A stretch of 64,000 nucleotides of DNA, taken from Limnomonas spitsbergensis (lineage: Eukaryota; Chlorophyta; Chlorophyceae; Chlamydomonadales). Positions 57,101-64,000 of this stretch are shown here, one piece after another. Positions within the stretch are counted from its first letter, which is position 1. Every line of letters starts with the position of its first letter. Below the pieces are notes generated by a model. That model was not told the DNA's origin and did not search any database. It saw only the letters and a list, made by a program, of their open reading frames with translations. Location: assembly GCA_037349105.1 (NCBI GenBank), contig JAYJMM010000041.1, positions 5,206,501 to 5,270,500 of the forward strand. Direction: 5' to 3'. Both the position numbers and the translations under genes were made by a program.

Positions 57101-60100
57101 CGTGGCTTGGATCAGACAGTTTTAGCCAAGAGGTCAAACGGTCGGTAGTTGTATGTGTGTGAGGGGGGGGGGGGGCTAAGAATTCCAACGGTTGGTGGCT
57201 GTATATGTGTGTGAGGAAGCTACGAAATGAAACGATCGGTAGCTGTATTTGTGTGTGAGGGGGCCTTGGGGGGGGGGTCAAGAAATCAAACGGCTGGTAG
57301 CTGTATGTGTGTGTGAGGGGACCTTTAGGGGGGGGTCAAGAATTCAAACGGCCGGTACCTGTATGTGTGTGTGAGGGGACCTTGGGGGGGGGGTCAAGAA
57401 ATCAAACGGCTGGTAGCTGTATGTGTGTGTGAGGGGACCTTGGGGGGGGTCAAAAATTCAAACGGCCGGTAGCTGTATGTGTGTGTGAGGGGGCCTTGGG
57501 GGGGGTCAAGAAATCAAACGGCTGGTAGCTGTATGTGTGTGTGTGGGGGCCTTGGGGGGGGGGTCAAGAATTCAAACGGCCGGTACCTGTATGTGTGTGT
57601 GAGGGGGCCTTGGGGGGGGGTCAAGAAATCAAACGGCTGGTAGCTGTATGTGTGTGTGAGGGGACCTTGGGGGGGGGGGGTCAAGAAATCAAACGGCCGG
57701 TAGCTGTATGTGTGTGTGAGGGGGCCTTGGGGGGGGTCAAGAAATCAAACGGCTGGTAGCTGTATGTGTGTGTGAGGGGGCCTTGGGGGGGGTCAAGAAA
57801 TCAAACGGCTGGTAGCTGTATGTGTGTGTGAGGGGACCTTGGAGGGGGTCAAAAATTCAAACGGCCGGTAGCTGTATGTGTGTGTGAGGGGGCCTTGGGG
57901 GGGGTCAAGAAATCAAACGGCTGGTAGCTGTATGTGTGTGTGAGGGGGCCTTGGGGGGGGGTCAAGAATTCAAACGGCCGGTACCTGTATGTGTGTGTGA
58001 GGGGGCCTTGGGGGGGGGGTCAAGAAATCAAACGGCTGGTAGCTGTATGTGTGTGTGAGGGGACCTTGGGGGGGGTCAAGAAATCAAACGGCCGATACCT
58101 GTATGTGTTTGTGAGGGGGCCTTGGGGGGGGGGGTCAAGAAATCAAATGGCTGGTAGCTGTATGTGTGTGTGAGGGGGCCTTGGGGGGGGGGTCAAGAAT
58201 TCAAACGGCCGGTACCTGTATGTGTGTGTGAGGGGGCCTTGGGGGGGGGTCAAAAAATCAAACGGCTGGTAGCTGTATGTGTGTGTGAGGGGACCTTGGG
58301 GGGGGTCAAGAAATCAAACGGCCGATACCTGTATGTGTTTGTGAGGGGGCCTTTGGGGGGGTCAAGAAATCAAACGGCTGGGAGCTGTATGTGTGTGTGA
58401 GGGGGCCTTGGGGGGGGGTCAAGAAATCAAACGGTTGGTAGGTGTATGTGTGTGTAAGGGGGCCTTGGGGGGGGGGGGGAGGGGGACAATTCAAACGGCC
58501 GGTAGCTGTTTGTGTGTGTGTGGGGTTAACATCTCATTTAACAAATGAACTGATTGTGGGCTAGAACGTGGGCGTCCTCGTTCATACTTGAAAAGTGTGG
58601 ATCATAGGGTGTCCAGAGATCCCATCTCGTCTGGTGAAAGGCGTTGCCTTGGCCACAGATCTATAATCCTGTAGTCCTGTACATCTTGGACGGGCAGCTG
58701 TTGAGGCTCCTTGGACATCTCCTCTGGTGCAGCATTGGAGGACAGGGTGGTCTCAACCGCTGGTCGACACAGCCTTGCAACTGCCTTCCCTGCTGCCACC
58801 TCCTCTGCTATTTCTCTAGAAATGTGTGGTTGAAAAGGCCGAGACCCAGAGACCCCGAAGAAGTAACAAGCCCGGTCGTCTGAGCCCTACCAATGGCACC
58901 TTCTTTCCACTGCTACTCTCCTAGAAAATATGGTAGTTAAACAATGCTGGCCCACCATTGGCTTTCCACACCTTGAGTGTAAGGTGAAAGAAAAAGTAAG
59001 GGGAGCGGGCAGTTTGGGTGAGAGGGCTCCAGGCGTTGCCATCATAGCGGCAGTGGGCGTTGTGTGTCAGTGTGTGCCTCCAAAATGCCCCTCCCCCCCG
59101 CCCGCAGGAGGGGGTGCAGCTTCTATGTCATCAAACGTAAACCATTTAAAGCAGGCATTGCCATCATGGCTGTAGTGCAAGTTGCATTTGCCCCCCAATT
59201 GCCCCTGCCCCCTCCCCCCGCCCGCAGGAGGGGGTGTAGCTTGTGTGTCGTATGTGAATACTTACCCCAGGCGCTGCCATCATGGCTGTGGTTGTCACGT
59301 GCCTCCAAATGCCCTTGTTCCCCCCCCCCTCCTCCCTGCCGCTGGAGGGGATATAGCTCTGTAAATTGTGTCATAAAATGAAACTGCCTACCCCAGGCAC
59401 TCCCACCATCTCCGCCTGTGTGGTTTTGTGTACTTCAGATCTAAAAATGTGAGCAGGGTTTTAGTTGTGTGACAGCATATGGGTGAAGTAGAGACGAAGT
59501 AGCGTTTTACACCTTCGGCTTCAGGTATTTGTGGTGATGTGGAGTTTCCGGGTCTTTGTAATGCCCCTGATCCTCTTGGCTCAAGGAGGGGGGCAGGAGG
59601 AGCGTAGCTGAAACGTAGCTGAGATTGGATACCATTACACTGCCGATCGCAGGTGCGGCCACCATCGCCGCCATTGACGTCGCGTCGCGCCCGGAGAACG
59701 CCGGCAAGCTTGTGGTGGTCATCCTGCCAAGCTTTGGCGAGCGGTACCTATCCTCAGTCATGTTCAGCGATGTAGGTTTACCCAAGGCTGAGAGTTTGCG
59801 GGTTTTCGTGGACTTCCAGTAACTTATGCAGGTCTTGGTGTTTTGCAGGGTTGAGTGGGGCTTAGGGTATGCAGTAACTTGAGTTCAGGTTTGGCCTCGA
59901 TCGGGCCTTTGGCGGCCTCGGGGCGACCTTGTAGCCGGAAAAAGAAACACTAGCTGCAGCCAGTTGCAACGGATGACTCCCCTCTCATGCATCTCACTCC
60001 AAGAGCTGGGCATCTGAAGGCCACCGCCAGCATAGGACTTCCTAAGCGACCAGCACTAGGTGTAGGGTTGCTTGTCGGAGGCAGTTCTCAGCCCTAAATC

Positions 60101-60875
60101 CCACAACCCTTCCCCTGCCGCATCTCATGTTGCATGCCTTCATGCCCGCCTTCATCATATGACCCTGTGGGGTTACACGGGGCTGCATATGAACTTCTCT
60201 CCGATCTTCAACTAATGACCGGTCAAGAACAAAAAACGATCATGAACCTGCCACGGCTTTTGATGCCGGGGTTGCGACCATGGTGGACAGATTTGCCATG
60301 TGGCTGTTTAGTCTATATTGCCAACCTGCCCAGTTCCTGTGCTAGTGTGCTTATTTAATGAGCACTTAAGTACCTCGGCCGCTCGGCAACGTCCATTCGG
60401 GGCTGGTGGGCACAAAGCCTTTTTTGGCCTACGGCCTGTGGCACAAGCAGCAGGCACTCATGGAGGCATACACCTAGGGCTTTGGGCCATGATGTTCATG
60501 AATGTAGCTTATGCACCCCTTACAAGAAGCCATGCTGGATATCGGGCTTCGTCTCGGACTTCTTGCGTGCCCCGTTCGGTTTGCGAGGATTGCAAACTGG
60601 TCGCTTGGCACCCCCTGCTGAATTCTAGCTGAGTTGTAGCCGAGTTGTAGCTGCATTGTAGCGGACACGCTCTCCATTGAACAGTGTCTGTATGTCCGGC
60701 TAAGCTTGCGAGGAGTGTGAACTGGTCGCTTGGCACCCCCTGCTGATTGAAGCTGAAGCACCCTGGACTAAGCAGTGCTTGCTTGCTCCACTAGGTTCGA
60801 GAGGAGTGTGAGAAGATGGGTGTCAATGAGCGCATCAAACTGAGTGACATATCCGGCAAGGAGTTCTACGCATGA
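46682..60875 (+). CDS. OASTL: Cysteine synthase / O-acetylserine (thiol)lyase, likely plastid
   Basis: PLP enzyme joining O-acetylserine and sulfide to cysteine. Exons: 46682-46921, 48956-49012, 50296-50424, 51993-52083, 54205-54330, 54591-54757, 56133-56216, 57009-57084, 59653-59771, 60795-60875 (TGA). They sum to 1170 nt, 389 residues, with every phase consistent. The Arg/Ala/Ser-rich start ([20 protein letters not shown]) is a plausible chloroplast transit peptide. The body begins [17 protein letters not shown]. The PLP lysine is the K of SCSVKDRIGKSM, split between exons 2 and 3; the common order before it is PCSS, here PSCS. Other motifs: [14 protein letters not shown] substrate loop, [10 protein letters not shown] phosphate cup, [15 protein letters not shown] (serine acetyltransferase contact loop), [10 protein letters not shown], and a C-terminus [17 protein letters not shown]. 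The start ATG is uncertain because an acceptor-like CATTCGCAG ends at 46741; a separate first exon is possible. It spans 14 kb because its introns are packed with repeats. Confidence 0.92.
47690..48950. repeat. Polypyrimidine minisatellite, 68-bp core unit
   Basis: First intron of the cysteine synthase gene. Units carry CCTCTAATTCCCTCCTCCAC, CTGCTTTTGCCCTCTGTCCG and CTTCCCCCCTCCACCTGATC. Near-identical copies stand at 48620-48930 and more diverged ones leftwards to 47700. It runs into the acceptor of exon 48956, so the tract doubles as an extended polypyrimidine tract. Confidence 0.95.
49098..49215 (+). pseudogene. Two copies of the cysteine synthase exon 2 3' end
   Basis: The live end GAGATCATGGAGCCCTCG then TGCAGCGTCAAG|GTGGGAGCGG recurs at 49108-49150 (GAGATCATGGGGCTCTCTTG, CAGCGTCCAG|GTGTGAGCGG) and at 49188-49214. 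The first copy also repeats the following intron bases (CGGCTATGACAACAAG) and keeps a GT donor. Confidence 0.8.
49837..50262 (+). pseudogene. Five tandem copies of the exon 3 5' end
   Basis: The live exon starts CAG|GACCGCATCGGCAAGAGC and reads [17 protein letters not shown]. Copies of its first ~50 bases start near 49837, 49930, 50030, 50122 and 50215, about 92 bp apart. Divergence falls towards the live exon; the leftmost copies carry indels and the copy at 50215 lacks CGCATCGGCAAG. Each is followed by GATTGAAACCC and telomere-like CCTACACCCT intron sequence. Confidence 0.85.
50515..51465 (+). pseudogene. Eight tandem copies of the exon 3 3' end
   Basis: The live end GTGGAGCCCACCAGTGGAAA then CACCGGCATTGGCCTGGCC...GCTGCCAAG|GTGCGG is echoed near 50522, 50655, 50790, 50915, 51040, 51155, 51282 and 51405, about 122 bp apart. 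Several copies keep GCTGCCAAG|GTGAAGG, a better-looking donor than the live one. Indels break the frame in every copy. Confidence 0.85.
51675..51985 (+). pseudogene. Two decayed copies of the exon 4 5' end
   Basis: The live start TTTTAG|GGGTACAAGCTTATATTGAC has a relative at 51945-51980 (AAGGGATACAAGCTTGTCTT then GACCCTGCCC). An older one, at 51680-51725, keeps CATGCCTGGGTCCATGCCGA (live: CATGCCCGCGTCCATGTCAA). Confidence 0.65.
52084..52710 (+). pseudogene. Six tandem copies of the exon 4 3' end
   Basis: The live end GGCCTTTGGAGCTGAACTGG then TCCTCACAG|GTAGG is echoed by GGCTTTTGGAATTGAACCGC, CCCTCTGATTTAGGTGG about every 104 bp (near 52151, 52255, 52361, 52464, 52562, 52658). Between echoes are GGCAGGCAGGCAGGC and CAGGGATGCATGGCGATGGG. 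Most copies have lost the CACAG|GT donor and gained TTTAG, an acceptor-like end. Confidence 0.85.
52880..53880. repeat. GGCAGGCAGGTTTGGC satellite
   Basis: About 1 kb of GGCAGGCAGGTTTGGCAGGC units with GGCGGGCAGG and GCCGTCAGG variants. It appears to have expanded from the GGCAGG tetramers between the exon 4 echoes on its left. All frames are open on both strands, giving the 189-322 codon ORFs. Confidence 0.95.
54127..54172. repeat. (CA)n microsatellite
   Basis: About 22 CA dinucleotides just upstream of the exon at 54205. Confidence 0.98.
54800..55165 (+). pseudogene. Three copies of the exon 6 3' half
   Basis: The live exon part reading [18 protein letters not shown] and ending GGTAAG|GTAAGG is repeated at about 54815-54912, 54958-55060 and, badly decayed, 55125-55160. 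The first two copies share GTGGGGAGTACC in place of the live GTGGGGGAGTACC, a one-base deletion that breaks the frame, so one derives from the other. Spacers are G-rich. The second copy keeps an intact GGTAAGGTAAGG donor. Confidence 0.9.
55535..56010. repeat. ~35-bp repeat ATTTAGCTGTCACTGCTCAT
   Basis: About eight units with TCGAAATT(T/G)AGCTGTCACTG, split by a ~220-bp insert at 55723-55946. Right of the insert two more units follow (55970-56015). Confidence 0.8.
55723..55946. mobile_element. MITE-like insert with ~28-bp terminal inverted repeats
   Basis: The left end GGCCTGCCACTTGGGGGGTC and AGACGAC (from 55724) pairs with the right end, whose reverse complement reads GGGCCTGTCACTTTGGGGGT and CGGACGAGC (to about 55946). 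About 22 of 28 positions agree. The interior has no ORF of note. It interrupts a tandem repeat, which dates it as younger than the repeat. No target-site duplication is obvious. Confidence 0.65.
56255..56410. mobile_element. tRNA-like dispersed element, reverse orientation
   Basis: Starts with tail units CTACAATTCAGCTGCAATTC and continues CTAACGCAGCAAGCTGTG. It follows exon 56133-56216 directly. Orientation is opposite to 38785-38985. Confidence 0.35.
57110..58530. repeat. ~57-bp G-rich minisatellite, about 24 copies
   Basis: Units hold TCAAGAAATCAAACGGCTGG, TAGCTGTATGTGTGTGTGAG and a GGGGCCTTGGGGGGGG run of variable length. Two alternating subtypes exist: GAAATCAAACGGCTGG and GAATTCAAACGGCCGG. 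This suggests homogenisation as dimers. It lies in the intron after exon 57009-57084. Confidence 0.95.
58602..58888 (-). CDS. Candidate nested minus-strand coding fragment
   Basis: An open minus-strand frame of about 95 codons after an acceptor-like GTAGGGCTCAG. It reads [34 protein letters not shown], and ends [17 protein letters not shown] at a stop. It lies wholly within an intron of the cysteine synthase gene. Family unknown; a mobile-element remnant or nested gene is possible. A competing plus-strand ORF of 79 codons looks less protein-like. Confidence 0.3.
59028..59425 (+). pseudogene. Four decayed copies of the exon 9 5' end
   Basis: The live start CGCAG|GTGCGGCCACCATCGCCGCC is echoed by CCAGGCGTTGCCATCATAGC (59031), GCAGGCATTGCCATCATGGC (59153), CCAGGCGCTGCCATCATGGC (59267) and CCAGGCACTCCCACCATCTC (59394). 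Spacing is 115-125 bp. Between them a CCCCCCGCCCGCAGGAGGGG motif recurs. Confidence 0.7.
60575..60740 (+). pseudogene. Two copies of the exon 10 5' end
   Basis: The live GTTCGAGAGGAGTGTGAGAA is echoed at 60578 (GTTTGCGAGGATTGCAAACT) and 60703 (GCTTGCGAGGAGTGTGAACT). Both copies are followed by the identical GGTCGCTTGGCACCCCCTGC. Confidence 0.75.
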
Positions 60876-61330
60876 GGGGGAAGGACAGGGGCATGAGGAG
60901 CCGCCACGCAGCCCATAACATACTGCATATCTGGCAAGAGTTCAATGCATGAGGGCGACGGCGCATATAGAGCTGCCATGCAGCCCTTGCCCTGCTTATT
61001 TTCCGGAGAAGAGTTGTTCACATGAGGGAGGGCATCGCGGCGCATGAGAGCTACCAGGCAGCGCTTGCCATGCCACATCTCTGGGAAGGAGTTATAAGCT
61101 TGAGGGAGGGCGACGGCGCATGGAAAGCCGTGAAGCTGCCATGCAGCCATGCAACCCTTTCCATGCCCTCAGAGCTGCATGGGGAGCTGCCATGCTCTGC
61201 TGTGAAACTGAGCACCGTCTGCATATTCTGTCAAGTTAAATTGCAACCACCATGATTGCGTGTATGGGAATGCTGGAAGCTGCCATGCAGCCCCTGCCAT
61301 GCTCTCGCAACTGAATGAAAGCCCTGCAAT
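60876..61330. repeat. Echoes of the last exon end in the 3' flank
   Basis: The end of the coding region (ATATCCGGCAAGGAGTTCTA with CGCATGAGGG) plus ~50 bp of 3' flank is repeated three times, near 60924, 60997 and 61073, spaced about 74 bp. A weaker echo may lie near 61222. Stop-codon-region copies such as GCATGAGGGCGACGGCGCAT remain visible. Confidence 0.8.
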
Positions 61331-61892
61331 TTTGGAAGAGTTTCTAGAATGCGTGAATTTGCTGCTGCCTTTGTCCTTGGTTGACATTATAATGCCTGGG
61401 TGTTGCTAGGTTTGACCTCAATGATGCCTGGAAGGACGTAAGGAGATGGATCTCTGCTGTGTTCGCAGCACCACATGCTCCCCTGTGATGCTCTGTTCCT
61501 TTTTTGTCTTGGGTTGTGTTGGGCACTAATTGCTGCATCGGGGTCTTCCCATAGCATACTGACAGGGTCAGTATTTCGCACTGCACAAGTTGACTTTTTC
61601 TTTCCAACCAGACAATTTGATGCACATGCGGTGGAGCCTTTTGTTAGCGGGGCGCAGAGTTTTTCGTCATCGATAAGTTGACATGTTGTTTTTAGGGACA
61701 AACACAGCCTCCATAAGAAGTTGGCATTGCAGCTATTTCTATGCACATGTCAATACCCTTGGCCCGCTCAAAGCTCAAGCGGCCAACTTTTCAACTGTTT
61801 AGAAAGGAGAGAAGAAGAACCTAAAAGGAAGAGGGGGGAAAGGAACAAAAGGTCTATGCCAATGTGTGACATTCAGTTGGTACTTGCGCTTA
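61331..61892. other. Spacer without supported gene
   Basis: Unique sequence with several conflicting short ORFs, the longest at 61387-61746 on the minus strand (119 codons, LTKGSTACASNCLVGKK). No family or splice support. Confidence 0.3.
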
Positions 61893-62726
61893 ATGTACAT
61901 GGCACCCTTGCATGGCTTAATGTACATGGCACCCTTGCATGGCTTATGTACATGGCACCCTTGCATGGCTTATGTACATGGCACCCTTGCATGGCTTAAT
62001 GTACATGGCACCCTTGCATGGCTTAATGTACATGGCACCCTTGCATGGCTTAATGTACATGGCACCCTTGCATGGCTTAATGTACATGGCACCCTTGCAT
62101 GGCTTAATGTACATGGCACCCTTGCATGGCTTAATGTACATGGCACCCTTGCATGGCTTAATGAACATGGCAACCTTGCATGGCTTAATGTACATGGCAC
62201 CCTTGCATGGCTTAATGTACATGGCAACCTTGCATGGCTTAATGTACATGGCACCCTTGCATAGCTTAATGTACATGGCACCCTTGCATGGCTTAATGAA
62301 CATGGCACCCTTGCATGGCTTAATGTACATGGCACCCTTGCATAGCTTAATGAACATGGCACCCTTGCATGGCTTAATGTACATGGCACCCTTGCATGGC
62401 TTAATGTACATGGCACCCTTGCATGGATTAATGTACATGGCACCCTTGCATGGCTTATGTACATGGCACCCTTGCATGGCTTAATGTACATGGCAACCTT
62501 GCATGGCTTAATGTACATGGCACCCTTGCATGGCTTAATGAACATAGCACCCTTGCATGGCTTAATGAACATGGCACCCTTGCATGGCTTAATGAACATG
62601 GCACCCTTGCATGGCTTAATGAACATGGCACCCTTGCATGGCTTAATGAACATGGCACCCTTGCATGGCTTAATGTACACGGCACCCTTGCATGGCTTAA
62701 TGAACATGGCACCCTTGCATGGCAGC
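61893..62726. repeat. 27-bp satellite, about 31 copies
   Basis: Units of CTTAATGTACATGGCACCCT plus TGCATGG, with a GAACATGG subtype concentrated at the right end. Two units lack one base pair pair (GGCTTATGTAC) and shift the frame. The unit length is a multiple of three, giving LNVHGTLAW and MYMAPLHGL peptide ladders on one strand and long ORFs on the other. Confidence 0.97.
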
Positions 62727-62875
62727 TCATTCTTGTTCTTGTCTGTTTTGGCACCTTCTTAGAACAGTCCCTCCTTAAAAACCGTCATTGAACAGTCCCT
62801 CCATCCGCTGAACAGTATTTTTACCATCCTCTCTAACCGTCACCGACCTTGGCCAACCTCCTGACTCATTTCCAG

Positions 62876-62985
62876 AAAAGACGATACAGCCCAAAGATCT
62901 CCAGTTAGCACGTCGGATCCAAGGTCCTCATGCCGATTGCCACAAAGGCACGAAAACGGAAGGTTCTGATGCTGAATTACGCTGA
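62876..62985 (+). pseudogene. Histone H3 C-terminal fragment
   Basis: After an acceptor (CATTTCCAG) the frame reads KTIQPKDLQLARRIQG, matching the end of the H3 histone fold (loop 2 and helix 3, ...TI-PKD-QLARRI-G). Normal H3 ends a few residues later. Here the frame continues PHADCHKGTKTEGSDAELR to a TGA at 62983-62985. No upstream H3 exon with the rest of the fold was found within 1.5 kb, so this is probably an orphan or decayed exon. A divergent centromeric H3 variant whose other exons are hidden upstream is the alternative. Confidence 0.55.
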
Positions 62986-63678
62986 AAACAAGGAAGTTGC
63001 CACACCGTGAGTAAATTGAGGGTTGTACATCCAGCAACTACGGTATTGAAATCTGTAAAAGTGTGCAACCTTCAATTACCGGTATTATGTGTACAAACCT
63101 GTTATTATGCAGGGATGCAAGCAGTGATGACGACCCTGATCATTTACCTGACTTTTGGTTGACGAGGCTGGCCACAAGCGAGATGATGAGGGCGTACCAT
63201 GACGATAAGGTTGCAGAATGCAACAAGGAGCTATACGGTGTGTGGGCTTTGTAGTGGATTTGGCATGGCTCATGCATCTTTGGCCTGGCTTGTCTTTGGT
63301 TTCCTGTTAAACACGACTTGTTAACCCTTCCATCCCTGACTGCAGGGAAAGAAATAAAAAGAGAGGCTGCCCCCCCGCAGTCCTCGTCATGCCCGCCCAT
63401 GTGAGACCTCGGGTTACCGCTGAAAGCACTCCCTCGGGTCCAACTCAGCTACATGTGTCGTCGCAGGTACGAAACATGTTCCTATAATCAGCATACAAAG
63501 CTTGTGTCAATTTCGTTAACAATTGTTGCTATCAATAAGCTTTTGAAATCCTATATTAACACTGAAATTTCCTTTTGACCAACTTCTCACTTTCTCAGGC
63601 AATCCCCCGATGAAGGTCAACCGCCATAAAAGCAAGAAAGCCAGAGAGCGACTGATAAAGCAGAAGTTGGCTTCCTAA
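62930..63678 (+). CDS. Small Lys-rich protein, three exons, unrecognised
   Basis: Exons 62930-63006, 63113-63237 and 63599-63678 join in phase and give 93 residues. The basic start MPIATKARKRKVLMLNYAE is followed by an acidic patch (DASSDDDPDHLPDFWLTRL) and a basic tail (MKVNRHKSKKARERLIKQKL) to the TAA at 63676-63678. PDFWLTRLATSEMM recalls the PDFWLTAL segment of nucleosome assembly proteins, but the tail does not fit, so it stays unassigned. The nuclear-protein charge pattern fits a chromatin or nucleolar role. An alternative exon at 63346-63400 (TGCAG acceptor, GTGAGA donor) would give a different, shorter ending. The ATG lies inside the H3-like fragment in another frame. Confidence 0.5.
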
Positions 63679-64000
63679 AAAGGGTCGCAATGAATAGATG
63701 TGTGAAAGCGGTGCAGAGTTTCAGATACAACAAGAAGCATACTAATTTGGTGCATAGCTTTAGTTCAGAAGTCTGCGTCTAGATATGTCCCTGCAGCGAG
63801 ACTCTGACTGAGGCCGGTGGGCTGGAAACTCAGAATCAACAGGCTGGTTGTTCTTGTTTGAGGGAGCTAACGGGGGATAGAGGTAGAGGCCTTGCAGGAT
63901 TTCCCAAATTGGGTTCTTGATTGTTTTTTAAACCCAGCTTCCCGCCACTCAAAGGTGTAAGGCAGGGGCTGCTCCCCATGTGCCCCTTCCCCGCCCCGTG
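63679..64000. other. 3' flank, no feature seen
   Basis: Unique sequence downstream of the Lys-rich gene to the window end. No ORF, repeat or clear polyadenylation signal stands out. Confidence 0.4.

Noticed and set aside
61866..62707. Long MYMAPLHGL and AMYIKPCKG ladders (up to 245 codons)
   Set aside because: A 27-bp satellite without stops gives open frames on both strands; no start context or flanking exon supports translation.

Overview
The window looks like nuclear DNA of a green alga, probably a prasinophyte-type chlorophyte (a Cymbomonas-like genome is a guess that only a search could settle). The evidence is short exons of 50-440 bp with GT-AG introns, a plant-type O-acetylserine(thiol)lyase with a plastid-like leader, a selenocysteine-lyase-like gene, retroelement remains, and a very large load of minisatellites and telomere-like CCCTAAA/CCCTGAA runs. 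No rRNA, CRISPR array or bacterial operon was seen.

Layout. 1-2.8 kb: a short tandem array, then one large minus-strand exon (1290-2811) of an unrecognised Ala/Ser-rich protein. 3.3-6.4 kb: two pyrimidine-rich arrays around a poorly resolved plus-strand gene. 6.4-23 kb: mostly gene-poor DNA with minisatellites, a ~970-bp element with terminal inverted repeats (10.7-11.7 kb) and 3' ends of a retroelement family. 23.2-30.7 kb: eight exons of a selenocysteine lyase/cysteine desulfurase-like enzyme. 33.6-39.8 kb: six phase-consistent exons of a 689-residue disordered protein. 40-46 kb: a 17-bp satellite, a 125-bp inverted repeat and a broken LINE. 46.7-60.9 kb: ten exons of a complete cysteine synthase. 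61.9-62.7 kb: a 27-bp satellite. 62.9-63.7 kb: a small lysine-rich gene overlapping a histone H3 C-terminal fragment.

The two PLP enzymes act on related chemistry. Cysteine synthase makes cysteine from O-acetylserine and sulfide. The class V enzyme removes selenium or sulfur from (seleno)cysteine. They lie about 16 kb apart on the same strand.

The most unusual signal is structural. Many exons of these two enzymes are flanked inside the introns by decaying copies of their own ends. Introns upstream of an exon hold repeated copies of that exon's 5' end with its acceptor. Introns downstream hold repeated copies of its 3' end with its donor. Only the copies joined to the full exon keep the protein intact. 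I call these exon-junction echoes. They suggest that introns here grow by tandem duplication across splice junctions, and they leave many decoy splice sites.
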